From IMG/VR virus record IMGVR_UViG_3300037185_000069, positions 1 through 28,357 of that record: 28,357 nt of DNA; one strand, given 5' to 3'. Positions within the stretch are counted from its first letter, which is position 1; each line of letters opens with the position of its first letter. The notes under the pieces were generated by a model. The model saw nothing but the letters and a program-made list of their open reading frames with translations. It made no database searches and was not told the DNA's origin. This stretch comes from a virus. Made by a program: the position numbers and the translations under genes. This document shows positions 20,974 through 27,053 of the stretch, piece after piece.

Positions 20974-21176
20974 AAGGGGCGCTTGCCATCTATCACTTCT
21001 TTCATATACTCTACCAAACACCCAATAGTGCAAAACATCAAGCTTTGAGTTTCATTGCTTATGTTGTTGCAGTGTTTACAGAGGATTTCACTTTTTCTGA
21101 GCGTTAGGTCAATAGAAACATTCCCAAAAGGAAGGCTTGAATTACCACAGTAATCGCATTCAACTATTTGCATCAT
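20955..21176 (-). CDS. Small zinc-finger protein
   Basis: A 73-aa protein with CDYCGN near the start, CKHC in the middle and CTIGC later, enough for a zinc ribbon or treble clef (CxxC...CxxC plus FCTIGC). The family is not recognised. It overlaps the ATP-grasp gene by 17 nt, so it is the last or next-to-last gene of that operon. Confidence 0.65.
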   Translation of the reverse strand: MMQIVECDYCGNSSLPFGNVSIDLTLRKSEILCKHCNNISNETQSLMFCTIGCLVEYMKEVIDGKRPLCATAM

Positions 21177-22014
21177 ATATTGCCTTTAATTTTTGCTGTT
21201 CTTCCCACTCCGCTGCAGCAATCTCAGACACCCGTTTGATAATAGGAGCCTTCGGTGCAGCGTATGTCCCGGCACTTGTGAACGAATTAATTTCCATCAT
21301 CCAATAATTGCCGTCCATATCTTCAACAATGTCAATCGTAAAAACTGGGTCAGGATACCAGCCTACTTCCAAAATTTCCTTTACTAGCTTTGTAGCCCTC
21401 TCAGGAGCACTTGGGATATAGGTTCGCTGGTCGTTGTATTTGTATAGCGAGCACGCAAGGATTTCTTTGTCTTTAGTGCAGATGAACCGCCACTCACCAC
21501 GAATGTTCTTCGGGCTTGACACAACAACAATATCGGTATCTTTGCTTTGACACTGAACAGCGTCAGCAAAGAACCTATCAAAGTCTTGAAGGTCCAATAG
21601 CCTACCTGTGAATTTCTTATCGCCTCCATCAGGTCGAATGTAAATCAAGGCATCCTTAGCAAAGGAAGCATACACCCACCACTTGTTAGCTTTCAATCCA
21701 GCGACAGACATAAAAATGTGCTTGTCATTGAACAAGAATTTTTGGAAGTGCGGCCAGTAGGCAGTACATAGGTAGTGGGGGTCCGTCATCCAACCAAGCG
21801 GGTATATAGATAGGGAGGACTTTAATTTACGAAATAATTGAATAGATCCCTGAAAAATACCGCATTCCTTTAATTGGACTACTTCCGGTTTTATCTCAAA
21901 ATAATTTGTTATGTCCAACACGATACACTTAATACCCTGTTTACGTACTTCAGCTATCAAATCTTCGTATCCGTTGTCTCCGGTGAAATTTTCTACGATC
22001 CACGTACATTTCAT
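21160..22014 (-). CDS. ATP-grasp protein of the R2K/DUF4343 type
   Basis: A 284-aa ATP-grasp ligase-like protein. ALIYIRPDGGDKKFTGRLLD matches the RPDxxxKxFTG signature of phage R2K-clade proteins (pfam14243-like), GEWRFICTKDKEILACSLYK is the central sheet, and FTIDIVEDMDGNYWMMEINS holds the D...E.N metal and ATP residues. The superfamily joins a carboxylate to an amine or thiol with ATP, and R2K members have been proposed to modify peptides or proteins. Its start overlaps the HNH stop as ATGA. The substrate is unknown. Confidence 0.82.
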   Translation of the reverse strand: MKCTWIVENFTGDNGYEDLIAEVRKQGIKCIVLDITNYFEIKPEVVQLKECGIFQGSIQLFRKLKSSLSIYPLGWMTDPHYLCTAYWPHFQKFLFNDKHIFMSVAGLKANKWWVYASFAKDALIYIRPDGGDKKFTGRLLDLQDFDRFFADAVQCQSKDTDIVVVSSPKNIRGEWRFICTKDKEILACSLYKYNDQRTYIPSAPERATKLVKEILEVGWYPDPVFTIDIVEDMDGNYWMMEINSFTSAGTYAAPKAPIIKRVSEIAAAEWEEQQKLKAIYDANS

Positions 22015-22628
22015 AAAATTTTATTGTGCTTAATGAGATTATCTTTTGCCCATAAAGGTTGTAAATTAGAATAGTGAAAACATTTTTTCTGTTCTTCTAT
22101 TTTAGATAAGTCAAATTTAGAACAAGGAATGATATGGTCAATATGCCATCCGTTAAATCCATAATTTTTCCAATTCATTCCATTTTGAAATTTTGACTCA
22201 AGAAATAATTTGAGTTCCTTAGCAGAGCATCCTATAAGGTCAACCGTACGATTACATTTTTTAATTCTTTTAAAATTTAAAGCACCACGTATTCTACCTC
22301 GCAAAATATAACTCAATTTAAAACAAATATCATCTTTCATTCTCTGTTTTATTTTTTCATTTATATGTTTTCTATTTTTCTTACCCCACCTTTTAGCATT
22401 TTCATTAAATTTATCTTTATTGCGAAGATAGTGTTCGTGTTGTGATTGTTTGTATTTTTCCAGATTATTGTCTTTATATTTTTCACTGTATCTTTGCCTT
22501 AAAATTGGATGTTGTTTAGCCCACTCCCCCGCACGTATAATACAACATTCTTTACATTTTAAATGACGATTGTAAAAATCATCTACATTCTTTTCTTTTT
22601 TGCATTGAATACAAATCTTTGTTTTCAT
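22011..22628 (-). CDS. HNH homing endonuclease
   Basis: A 205-aa endonuclease. The N-terminus carries a zinc finger (CIQCKKEKNVDDFY, CKECC) and a long basic helix (EKYKDNNLEKYKQSQHEHYL). The HNH core is WHIDHIIPCSKFD with NLQPLWAKDNLIKHNK, as in many phage HNH enzymes (DH, N, H). It begins inside the RHH-like gene (50-nt overlap, +1 frame) with GGAG about 10 nt upstream, and overlaps the ATP-grasp start by ATGA. It lies downstream of the promoter split by the cassette. Confidence 0.9.
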   Translation of the reverse strand: MKTKICIQCKKEKNVDDFYNRHLKCKECCIIRAGEWAKQHPILRQRYSEKYKDNNLEKYKQSQHEHYLRNKDKFNENAKRWGKKNRKHINEKIKQRMKDDICFKLSYILRGRIRGALNFKRIKKCNRTVDLIGCSAKELKLFLESKFQNGMNWKNYGFNGWHIDHIIPCSKFDLSKIEEQKKCFHYSNLQPLWAKDNLIKHNKIL

Positions 22629-22758
22629 TATTTATTTTCTCCAGTATGAGTTTCTCAACAAAACCGCTCATTTTATATCCGTATTTATTACAATAAGATT
22701 TTAACAAATCCCTTGTTTTTACAGATAATTGAATAGCGGTTTTGTCTTTTTTACTCAT
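22579..22758 (-). CDS. Ribbon-helix-helix-like DNA-binding protein
   Basis: ATG 22758 to TGA 22579, 59 aa. A short strand AIQLSV, then helix TRDLLKSYCNKYG and helix SGFVEKLILEKI give the strand-helix-helix order of Arc/MetJ-type repressors. It is basic. It overlaps the HNH gene by 50 nt (HNH in +1 frame) and may control or accompany it. An ATATTTAT element lies 4 nt upstream, and an 11-codon ORF (22790-22755) ends on its start as ATGA. Confidence 0.6.
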   Translation of the reverse strand: MSKKDKTAIQLSVKTRDLLKSYCNKYGYKMSGFVEKLILEKINNENKDLYSMQKRKECR

Positions 22759-22790
22759 ACTAATAAATATAAGAGAATATTAGAAAACAT
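22755..22790 (-). CDS. Possible 11-codon leader peptide
   Basis: ATG 22790 reads MFSNILLYLLV and stops at TGA overlapping the RHH start (ATGA). It begins 12 nt after the -10 half of the split promoter, the position where the other promoters here place their first codon. It may be the leaderless start of the original unit. Confidence 0.3.
   Translation of the reverse strand: MFSNILLYLLV
22763..22770 (-). promoter_or_regulatory. ATATTTAT start-proximal element
   Basis: Minus-strand ATATTTAT, 4 nt before ATG 22758 of the RHH-like gene. Confidence 0.5.
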
Positions 22791-22815
22791 TAGATTTAAT
22801 ACATTTTATCAAACA

Positions 22816-23034
22816 TTAGTTAGGCGTTTTGGCGACTGGCGTCGGCTCCGGCGTGAAACATACTCTTGGTGATCTACAGGTCTGCACTCTCTCTCCGTCC
22901 CACCAAGCCATGTGGGCGGTCCCGCCAACGACGGCGATCACGCGCAATGGTGGGCTGCCGCTATTCAGCCACACCGTTGCCCCCGGTCTTACGAATGCAG
23001 GGTTCATTGAACTCAGGTTTTTCGGCTCGTACAT
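22816..23034 (-). CDS. Cassette-borne DUF2158-like protein
   Basis: A 72-aa protein. RPGATVWLNSGSPPLRVIAV, then GGTAHMAWWDGERVQTC and FTPEP match the DUF2158/YodC pattern (pGdvVxLkSGgpxMtVxxV ... WfdgxxxqxxxFxxxxL), a small SH3-like fold of unknown function that I recall occurring in mobile gene pools. ATG 23034 lies 4 nt after GTTAGGC, a usual cassette gene position; an internal ATG at residue 10 is possible. Its codons are GC-rich, unlike the neighbours. Its TAA stop (22818-22816) lies in phage DNA: in the free circle the frame would read on into the attC. Confidence 0.7.
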   Translation of the reverse strand: MYEPKNLSSMNPAFVRPGATVWLNSGSPPLRVIAVVGGTAHMAWWDGERVQTCRSPRVCFTPEPTPVAKTPN

Positions 23035-23122
23035 AAACGCCTAACCAATCACTTCAAGCGACGCGGGGTTGCGCCTGTCTGTTTGTCGTTGCTCAGGTGC
23101 CCCGCGCGCCTGAGTTCTATCG
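22820..23122 (+). mobile_element. Integron gene cassette inserted at a secondary site
   Basis: A 303-bp, GC-rich segment in AT-rich phage DNA. The left junction is G|TTAGGC (G at 22819), the right junction G|TTAGAA (G at 23122). An attC occupies its right end. Circularising it gives a perfect GCCTAAC...GTTAGGC pair. One ORF of 72 codons lies inside, on the opposite strand to the attC orientation; the plus strand also has a weaker 71-codon TTG frame that stops in GCCTAAC. No integron integrase gene is in the window, so the enzyme must have come from elsewhere. Confidence 0.8.
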
Positions 23123-23128
23123 TTAGAA
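23039..23128 (+). other. attC recombination site
   Basis: R'' GCCTAAC (23039-23045) and R' GTTAGAA (23122-23128; TTAGAA comes from the phage, the cassette's own would be TTAGGC). The arms ACTTCAAGCGACGCGGGG (left) and CCCCGCGCGCCTGAGT (right) pair except for two extra bases on the left, the extrahelical-base pattern that gives attC its polarity. The left arm is nearly the classical TTCAAGCCGACGC box. The terminal loop is about 31 nt. Confidence 0.8.
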
Positions 23129-23139
23129 GTCAAGCCCCT

Positions 23140-23259
23140 CTACTTTTTCCTTTTACGAAACCAATTAAATAGCGTCTTGACTTCTTTCCAGAATACCCAG
23201 ATAAAGAAGGCTACGATAGCAATATCGAGGATTACACCAGTTTGAAATAACTCAACCAT
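23140..23259 (-). CDS. Small single-pass membrane protein, 39 aa
   Basis: ATG 23259 to TAG 23140. MVELFQTGVILDIAIVAFFI is a transmembrane segment followed by WVFWKEVKTLFNWFRKRKK, a basic cytoplasmic tail (positive-inside). It overlaps the upstream gene by 8 nt and ends just before the -35 of the split promoter. The size and shape would fit a holin-like or host-membrane peptide, but nothing proves this. Confidence 0.6.
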   Translation of the reverse strand: MVELFQTGVILDIAIVAFFIWVFWKEVKTLFNWFRKRKK

Positions 23260-23518
23260 TGCTACCAGTTGTTGGGGTTGTAGGTTGGTCTTTGATCATT
23301 ATATCAAAGATAACAATGTGCGTAAATGGATAAACCTTCTTATCAACTTTTCGCGGTTCCTCCAGTTCAACAATCCACCCTCTGCCTAGTTCAGGCATTG
23401 GTTCTGTTGAACAGCCAGCAATCTTTGCCCAGCCATCAATGTTACCTACGCCCATGTTGAAATAAACTCTATCTCCAAGTTTATAGCGATACTTCGGTTC
23501 TTTATTTTGTTCACTCAT
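23252..23518 (-). CDS. Unknown 88-aa beta-rich protein
   Basis: The pattern YRYKLGDRVYFNMGVGN... WAKIAGCS... GRGWIVELEE looks like a small SH3-type beta barrel with a Thr/Pro-rich tail. The family is not recognised. It follows the 23521 gene by 2 nt and overlaps the membrane peptide gene, so all are one operon. Confidence 0.6.
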   Translation of the reverse strand: MSEQNKEPKYRYKLGDRVYFNMGVGNIDGWAKIAGCSTEPMPELGRGWIVELEEPRKVDKKVYPFTHIVIFDIMIKDQPTTPTTGSNG

Positions 23519-23520
23519 AT

Positions 23521-23706
23521 TTACGCCATTCTAATTTCATCTTCGGTAGATGCTTTTATTATTTTTAGCACTCTTTTTTCAAACTTATCAAGATCTATCT
23601 TATATCCATTGGATAAATTATCCAGCATATCTTCTATCCAATATCTAATAATATTTGCTTTCATATCATCACGCCAATGATTATATTTTATCGCCTTATT
23701 TTTCAT
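23521..23706 (-). CDS. Unknown 61-aa protein with duplicated start
   Basis: A helical basic/acidic protein (MKNKAIKYNHWRDDMKANII...), function unknown. Its first eight codons and the bases before them lie in a 22-bp tandem duplication; the upstream copy of the start (ATG 23728) leads to a stop after 10 codons, so ATG 23706 is the usable start. Confidence 0.6.
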   Translation of the reverse strand: MKNKAIKYNHWRDDMKANIIRYWIEDMLDNLSNGYKIDLDKFEKRVLKIIKASTEDEIRMA

Positions 23707-23737
23707 ATTTTATCGCCTTATTTTTCATATTTTATCG
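23685..23737. repeat. 22-bp tandem repeat, 2.4 copies
   Basis: ATTTTATCGCC-TTATTTTTCAT at 23685-23706 is repeated at 23707-23728 without change, and its first 9 bases recur at 23729-23737. It spans the start of the 23521 gene and the stop of the AAA ATPase gene. Confidence 0.85.
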
Positions 23738-24748
23738 TTGTTGTGCTTTTGCTAAACCAGCAGCAAAGCCTACTCCCCGTTCATCGGTTTCGTATTTTCT
23801 GCTACTAAGTTGTGCGGACATCATCTGTGTCAATATCTCAACTGCCTCTTCAAATTCCTTCTCAAAACAGCACACTGAGATTACTAATTCAGCACACGCT
23901 GCAAAAGAAAATCCATTGGACGCTGCAACCCACTTGTCCAGTTCGGTATCTGACACCTTTAGCTTCTTGTTGAAATACATCTTCCTCACATCAGGAGAAG
24001 GCATACCCACTTCAATAACTCTGTCAAACCGCCTCGGTCTGGCTACTAGCCGTTTGTCTAGCTTTTCAGGGTAATTTGTAGTGGCAATATTGAGAACCCT
24101 GTCAATCTGGTTTTCGCCATCCAATAGTGTAAGGATTTCATCTTCGCCGTGTTCATCAACAATGGCGTCAATATCTTCAAACAAACATACCACAGGTCTG
24201 TGCGGTTCTACTTTTCTGAATTGGGAAAGGCCGTCATTGAATACGGCTGGATGGTTTGTGCATTGGAATACAAGGCCATCATCCTTTACAATGTCTGCTA
24301 CAATCTGTTGGACGAGGCAGGTCTTGCCGGAACCCGCGGGGCCGTGTAGCAAATACCCCCTACGGTGTAGGAAGCCATGTTCGGAGAACTTTTCACCTTT
24401 GCCCCAAAAGGTTGTAATTTCATTAAGAACTTTATCAGATAACGAATCTGGAAATCTCAAAAGGTCGTCAACGCAAATCTGTTTCTTTTGATAAATGATG
24501 CCGTGATATTGACTTACAGCAACACTATAAACACCACTGGCAAGTTTTGGAAATGTAGAAGAAACTGGCTTGTAAGTATGAGGACCACATACTGCCCATT
24601 GGACAAGTGATATTGAGTTAAGTAAATCTTTCTCACCTTCATCTACCGTAGCTGGTGGCCCAGATGGTCTGCCATCGCCTTTCGATTTGCGATTGGATTT
24701 GGGTATTGCAGGAGAAGTTCCGAATGCTTCTAAATTCATGTTACTCAT
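23732..24748 (-). CDS. AAA+ ATPase (FtsH/Cdc48-like core)
   Basis: A 338-aa ATPase. The N-terminal 110 residues are unique and partly low complexity. The AAA module has Walker A GPAGSGKT (136-143), Walker B VVCLFEDID (186-194), sensor 1 ATTNYPE and the arginine-finger region RPRRFDR, in the classical AAA order. A helical lid follows. It probably remodels a protein complex or loads a partner. It has no transmembrane segment or protease domain. It is the second gene of the operon from promoter 24891-24918. Confidence 0.88.
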   Translation of the reverse strand: MSNMNLEAFGTSPAIPKSNRKSKGDGRPSGPPATVDEGEKDLLNSISLVQWAVCGPHTYKPVSSTFPKLASGVYSVAVSQYHGIIYQKKQICVDDLLRFPDSLSDKVLNEITTFWGKGEKFSEHGFLHRRGYLLHGPAGSGKTCLVQQIVADIVKDDGLVFQCTNHPAVFNDGLSQFRKVEPHRPVVCLFEDIDAIVDEHGEDEILTLLDGENQIDRVLNIATTNYPEKLDKRLVARPRRFDRVIEVGMPSPDVRKMYFNKKLKVSDTELDKWVAASNGFSFAACAELVISVCCFEKEFEEAVEILTQMMSAQLSSRKYETDERGVGFAAGLAKAQQR

Positions 24749-24760
24749 AACTTTATATTA

Positions 24761-24892
24761 TCAATTACTCTCATTGTCCTTCTGTCCCAGAAAATACACA
24801 TTTCGTATCAGAGATACTACCCATTTTAAGTCACGACTGAACTTAACATCCTCCGGCTCCATCGCATCAGATTCGAGGGCGATGGTTGACAT
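24761..24892 (-). CDS. Small unknown protein, 33-43 aa
   Basis: ATG 24892 to TGA 24761 reads MSTIALESDAMEPEDVKFSR plus 23 residues. The first ATG overlaps the promoter -10, so a transcript from that promoter could only use the next ATG (24862, MEPEDVKFSRDLKW...), unless another promoter exists. Acidic first half, hydrophobic helix in the second. The function is unknown. Confidence 0.5.
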   Translation of the reverse strand: MSTIALESDAMEPEDVKFSRDLKWVVSLIRNVYFLGQKDNESN

Positions 24893-24918
24893 CTTATACT
24901 ACTTCGGGTAGTTGTCAA
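24891..24918 (-). promoter_or_regulatory. sigma70-type promoter for the AAA ATPase operon
   Basis: Minus strand: TTGACA (24918-24913), 16 nt, TAAGAT (24896-24891); TATAAG with a 14-nt spacer is the alternative. Preceded by GGGC. Confidence 0.6.
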
Positions 24919-24978
24919 GCCCTATCTTTTACGTTCCGAACGCCAATATATAGGGACGGAAAAATAAAAGCGCAAAAA

Positions 24979-25524
24979 TTAATAGTTGAAAAAGCTAAGA
25001 GAATAATGAAGGTCACCAGTCTCTTTCAGAGTGATGCTACACCAACTAGAAGCAACATCAATAGTTTTGAGTGTGTATTCTTTTCCCACCACTAAATTAT
25101 CTTCTGCGTTTTTGATAATGTCAAGAAACCAAAAAACGTGGGTGCCTTTGTATATCAATTTGTCGCCGGAAACGGGCCATTCGGGGTCAGGCGGAGCCTT
25201 TTCAAACATAGCTGGTCTAGCAATTTCAGATTTATCAGTTTCTTCTTCCAGTTCAGACCATAGAACGCACGCGTGATCCTTTTCAGGATATGGATAACGG
25301 CCAACATTTAAAGGCCATTCATGATATTTATCGTCATCGCCATCAGAGTGAAAAGTTTCACAATGAACTTCACCACTTCTTAAAGCTAATATGGGTCTTG
25401 AACCACCTTCTGAACGAAAGTCGCCGGCGGTTTCGTGATTAGCACAAACTCTTTCCCACCGGCAACCTTCTTGCAGACATATAACCGTGAGACACAATTC
25501 AGGTGGCTCTGTTTTGATTTTCAT
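24979..25524 (-). CDS. Unknown 181-aa protein
   Basis: MKIKTEPPELCLTVICLQEG starts at 25524; the longer frame to 25659 lies inside the lipoprotein gene. There are Cys near the N-terminus (CLTVIC, CRWERVC), a middle with GEVHCETFHSDGDDD, and a C-terminal half (PVSGDKLIYKGTHVFWFLDI) that looks beta-rich. The family is not recognised. It lies 4 nt after the lipoprotein gene, in the same operon. Confidence 0.65.
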   Translation of the reverse strand: MKIKTEPPELCLTVICLQEGCRWERVCANHETAGDFRSEGGSRPILALRSGEVHCETFHSDGDDDKYHEWPLNVGRYPYPEKDHACVLWSELEEETDKSEIARPAMFEKAPPDPEWPVSGDKLIYKGTHVFWFLDIIKNAEDNLVVGKEYTLKTIDVASSWCSITLKETGDLHYSLSFFNY

Positions 25525-25528
25525 GTGT

Positions 25529-25804
25529 TTACCTTTGTGGTGAATGGCCATGTGGTTGGCCGTGAGGCGGCGGGCCATGTGGCGCTGGAGCACCCCTGTA
25601 ATAGAAATGTGGTCCATAATAGTAATGACCGCCCCAATGAGGCGGATTACCATATACAACTACACCTGACGGACCCCACCAATACGGGCCATAGTATTCA
25701 CCATACCAGCCATAATAAACAACTGGTTCAGGTGGGCCAACATAAGTGGCACAGCCAGCAACAAGTGCTAAGCCGAACAATAGACTAATTAGCTTTAGAT
25801 TCAT
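25529..25804 (-). CDS. Small lipoprotein, Gly/Tyr/Pro/His-rich
   Basis: A 91-aa protein. MNLKLISLLFGLALVAGC is a lipoprotein signal with lipobox LVAGC. The mature part is low complexity, with repeated YYG, YGPYWWGP, HWGGHYYYGPHFYY and a His/Pro tail, like metal-binding or surface-exposed bacterial lipoproteins. ATG 25804 is chosen because the -10 box ends 8 nt upstream. An envelope role in the infected cell (exclusion or lysis) is only a guess. Confidence 0.75.
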   Translation of the reverse strand: MNLKLISLLFGLALVAGCATYVGPPEPVVYYGWYGEYYGPYWWGPSGVVVYGNPPHWGGHYYYGPHFYYRGAPAPHGPPPHGQPHGHSPQR

Positions 25805-25812
25805 ACAGATAA

Positions 25813-25841
25813 ATACTAACACAGATTTAGAGAATAGTCAA
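25813..25841 (-). promoter_or_regulatory. sigma70-type promoter for the lipoprotein operon
   Basis: Minus strand: TTGACT (25841-25836), 17 nt, TAGTAT (25818-25813), then 8 nt to ATG 25804. Confidence 0.7.
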
Positions 25842-26527
25842 GTTGCTATATTTTTAATAGCTATATCAACTATAGATTTTATTATGTCCAAAAACTTTCC
25901 ATCTCTTTCCTTTTTAAGATATTTTACATTGTGGGTGTCTATTACACAAAGGCCTATATTATTTTTAGAGCATAACTGAAACTTTCTATCATCATTATTT
26001 TTTGTTCTTTTAAGTTTGTCATCGCCATAAATTGGCTCATAATGAAAAATGCCGTTAAACTCAAATGCTAATTTCAGTGATGGTATGTAAATATCCAATT
26101 CAGCATTTATAGTATCGGTTCTATTGTAATGAATTTCCAAAGTAGGATATAATATTGTAAGTTGATCCTCAATCCATTTTTCTAATTTTGACCTTCTAGT
26201 TCCATATTCTTTATGTGTGTTATGATATGTTGCTGAACAAGAGGATGAGCAAAAGTGGTGGTTATTTCGCTTTATATCATTATTATGCTTTGTAAATTCT
26301 TTTTTACACTGTTCACATTTTATAACAGTAGCACCCGTTTTTGTTTTATATTCACCAAAACATACTTTTGAACAAAAATCACAAGAATGTCTGCTAGTTT
26401 TTTTTATACCCATTTGAATAGAACATTTTAACTTGTTAAAGGACTTACCACAATTTTTACACTCTAATGGTATTAAATCTCTGCTTTTCTTGTTGTCAAA
26501 ATCTTTATATGGTATTAAAAGCTTCAT
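25838..26527 (-). CDS. EDxHD/Vsr-like homing endonuclease with zinc fingers
   Basis: A 229-aa protein. The N-terminal half has three Cys groups (CKNCGKSF, CDFCSKVC, CEQCKKEF...CSSSC) as zinc fingers. The C-terminal half is a Vsr/PD-(D/E)xK fold: RSKLEKWIEDQL (N-terminal helix with Glu), ELDIYIPSLKLAFEFNG (Asp and Glu strands) and CVIDTHN near the end. This is the layout of I-Bth0305I-type (EDxHD) homing endonucleases, a fourth nuclease family in this window. A CTATTTAT element is 4 nt before ATG 26527. Its stop region overlaps the promoter of the lipoprotein operon. Confidence 0.82.
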   Translation of the reverse strand: MKLLIPYKDFDNKKSRDLIPLECKNCGKSFNKLKCSIQMGIKKTSRHSCDFCSKVCFGEYKTKTGATVIKCEQCKKEFTKHNNDIKRNNHHFCSSSCSATYHNTHKEYGTRRSKLEKWIEDQLTILYPTLEIHYNRTDTINAELDIYIPSLKLAFEFNGIFHYEPIYGDDKLKRTKNNDDRKFQLCSKNNIGLCVIDTHNVKYLKKERDGKFLDIIKSIVDIAIKNIAT

Positions 26528-26531
26528 AACT

Positions 26532-26539
26532 ATAAATAG
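26532..26539 (-). promoter_or_regulatory. CTATTTAT start-proximal element
   Basis: Minus-strand CTATTTAT, 4 nt before ATG 26527. The plus strand reads TATAAATA (26531-26538), identical to the T4 late box, so it might also point towards the tRNA cluster. Confidence 0.45.
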
Positions 26540-26587
26540 AATTCAAATTTTCCAAAACGTCTAAACGCTTCAAAAAAATGATGAGGC

Positions 26588-26616
26588 TTGCCATTTTTTC
26601 TTTTGTATGATACTAT
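26588..26616 (+). promoter_or_regulatory. Promoter of the tRNA cluster
   Basis: Plus strand: TTGCCA (26588-26593), 17 nt, TACTAT (26611-26616), 10 nt before tRNA-Gly. It is preceded by AGGC, as in the minus-strand class. Confidence 0.7.
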
Positions 26617-26626
26617 TTAATCATAG

Positions 26627-26700
26627 GCGGGATTAGTTTATCGGCAAAATAAGACATTGCCAATGTTTAGAGGCGGGTTCAATTCCCGCATCCCGCACCA
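26627..26700 (+). tRNA. tRNA-Gly (anticodon GCC)
   Basis: Acceptor GCGGGAT/ATCCCGC, discriminator A, encoded CCA. D stem GTTT/AAAT. Anticodon stem AGACA/TGTTT with loop TTGCCAA gives GCC. T arm GCGGG-TTCAATT-CCCGC. It is the first RNA of the plus-strand cluster. Confidence 0.93.
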
Positions 26701-26704
26701 GAAA

Positions 26705-26779
26705 GCGGTATAGGTGTTTATGGATACACACGAGTCTTCCAAACTTGAGTAGTCGGATCATTACCGACATATCGCTCCA
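26705..26779 (+). tRNA. tRNA-Gly (anticodon UCC)
   Basis: Acceptor GCGGTAT/ATATCGC, discriminator T, encoded CCA. D stem GTGT/ACAC. Anticodon stem CGAGT/ACTTG with loop CTTCCAA gives UCC. The T stem GTCGG/CCGAC is intact, but its loop reads ATCATTA instead of TTCRANY, which is unusual. Confidence 0.85.
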
Positions 26780-26788
26780 ATTTAATGA

Positions 26789-27049
26789 ATGATGGATACT
26801 CCGCAACCATGTGAGTGTTTATCAGACTTTATGAAAACACAGATAGATGTGATCAAAAAGCACATTGATGAGCACAAATATTTGAGGAAAATGTCTGATA
26901 AAGAAGAAGCTTTATCATCATTCATAAACGATTATGGATGGTTGATACGCGAGCTGTATTGCACAAGAATTTGTGAGCATAGAGCTACGTGTGAAGTAGC
27001 AATGAAGTTGAGTGCCAGTGGTGATTTGCTACACGACCATGTAAAATGA
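26789..27049 (+). CDS. Unknown 86-aa protein between tRNAs
   Basis: A helical protein (FMKTQIDVIKKHIDEHKYLR...) with four Cys (CECL near the N-terminus, CTRIC, CEVAM) that might bind metal. ATG 26789 and 26792 are equivalent starts. It lies between tRNA-Gly and tRNA-Ile on the same strand, so it would be released from the common transcript by tRNA processing. The function is unknown. Confidence 0.6.
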   Translation: MMDTPQPCECLSDFMKTQIDVIKKHIDEHKYLRKMSDKEEALSSFINDYGWLIRELYCTRICEHRATCEVAMKLSASGDLLHDHVK

Positions 27050-27053
27050 TTTT

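Larger units (their letters stand above)
22803..23133 (-). promoter_or_regulatory. Phage promoter split by the cassette (-10 at 22803-22808, -35 at 23128-23133)
   Basis: The -35 TTGACT (23133-23128, preceded by GGGGC) is followed by cassette DNA with no -10 at the right distance. The -10 TAAAAT lies at 22808-22803. Removing 22820-23122 joins them with a spacer of exactly 16 nt, the standard of this promoter class. The unit behind it (RHH, HNH, ATP-grasp) has probably lost this promoter. Confidence 0.75.

Noticed and set aside
22829-23044. Plus-strand 71-codon frame in the cassette (TTG start, stop inside GCCTAAC)
   Set aside because: The position suits a cassette gene, but the translation resembles nothing, while the opposite strand gives a DUF2158-like protein. 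Kept only as an alternative.
199-23137. The repeated GTCAAGCC string as a dispersed repeat or CRISPR-like array
   Set aside because: It is the complement of GGCTTGAC, the -35 region of the promoter set; the copies are single, unevenly spaced and each paired with a -10.
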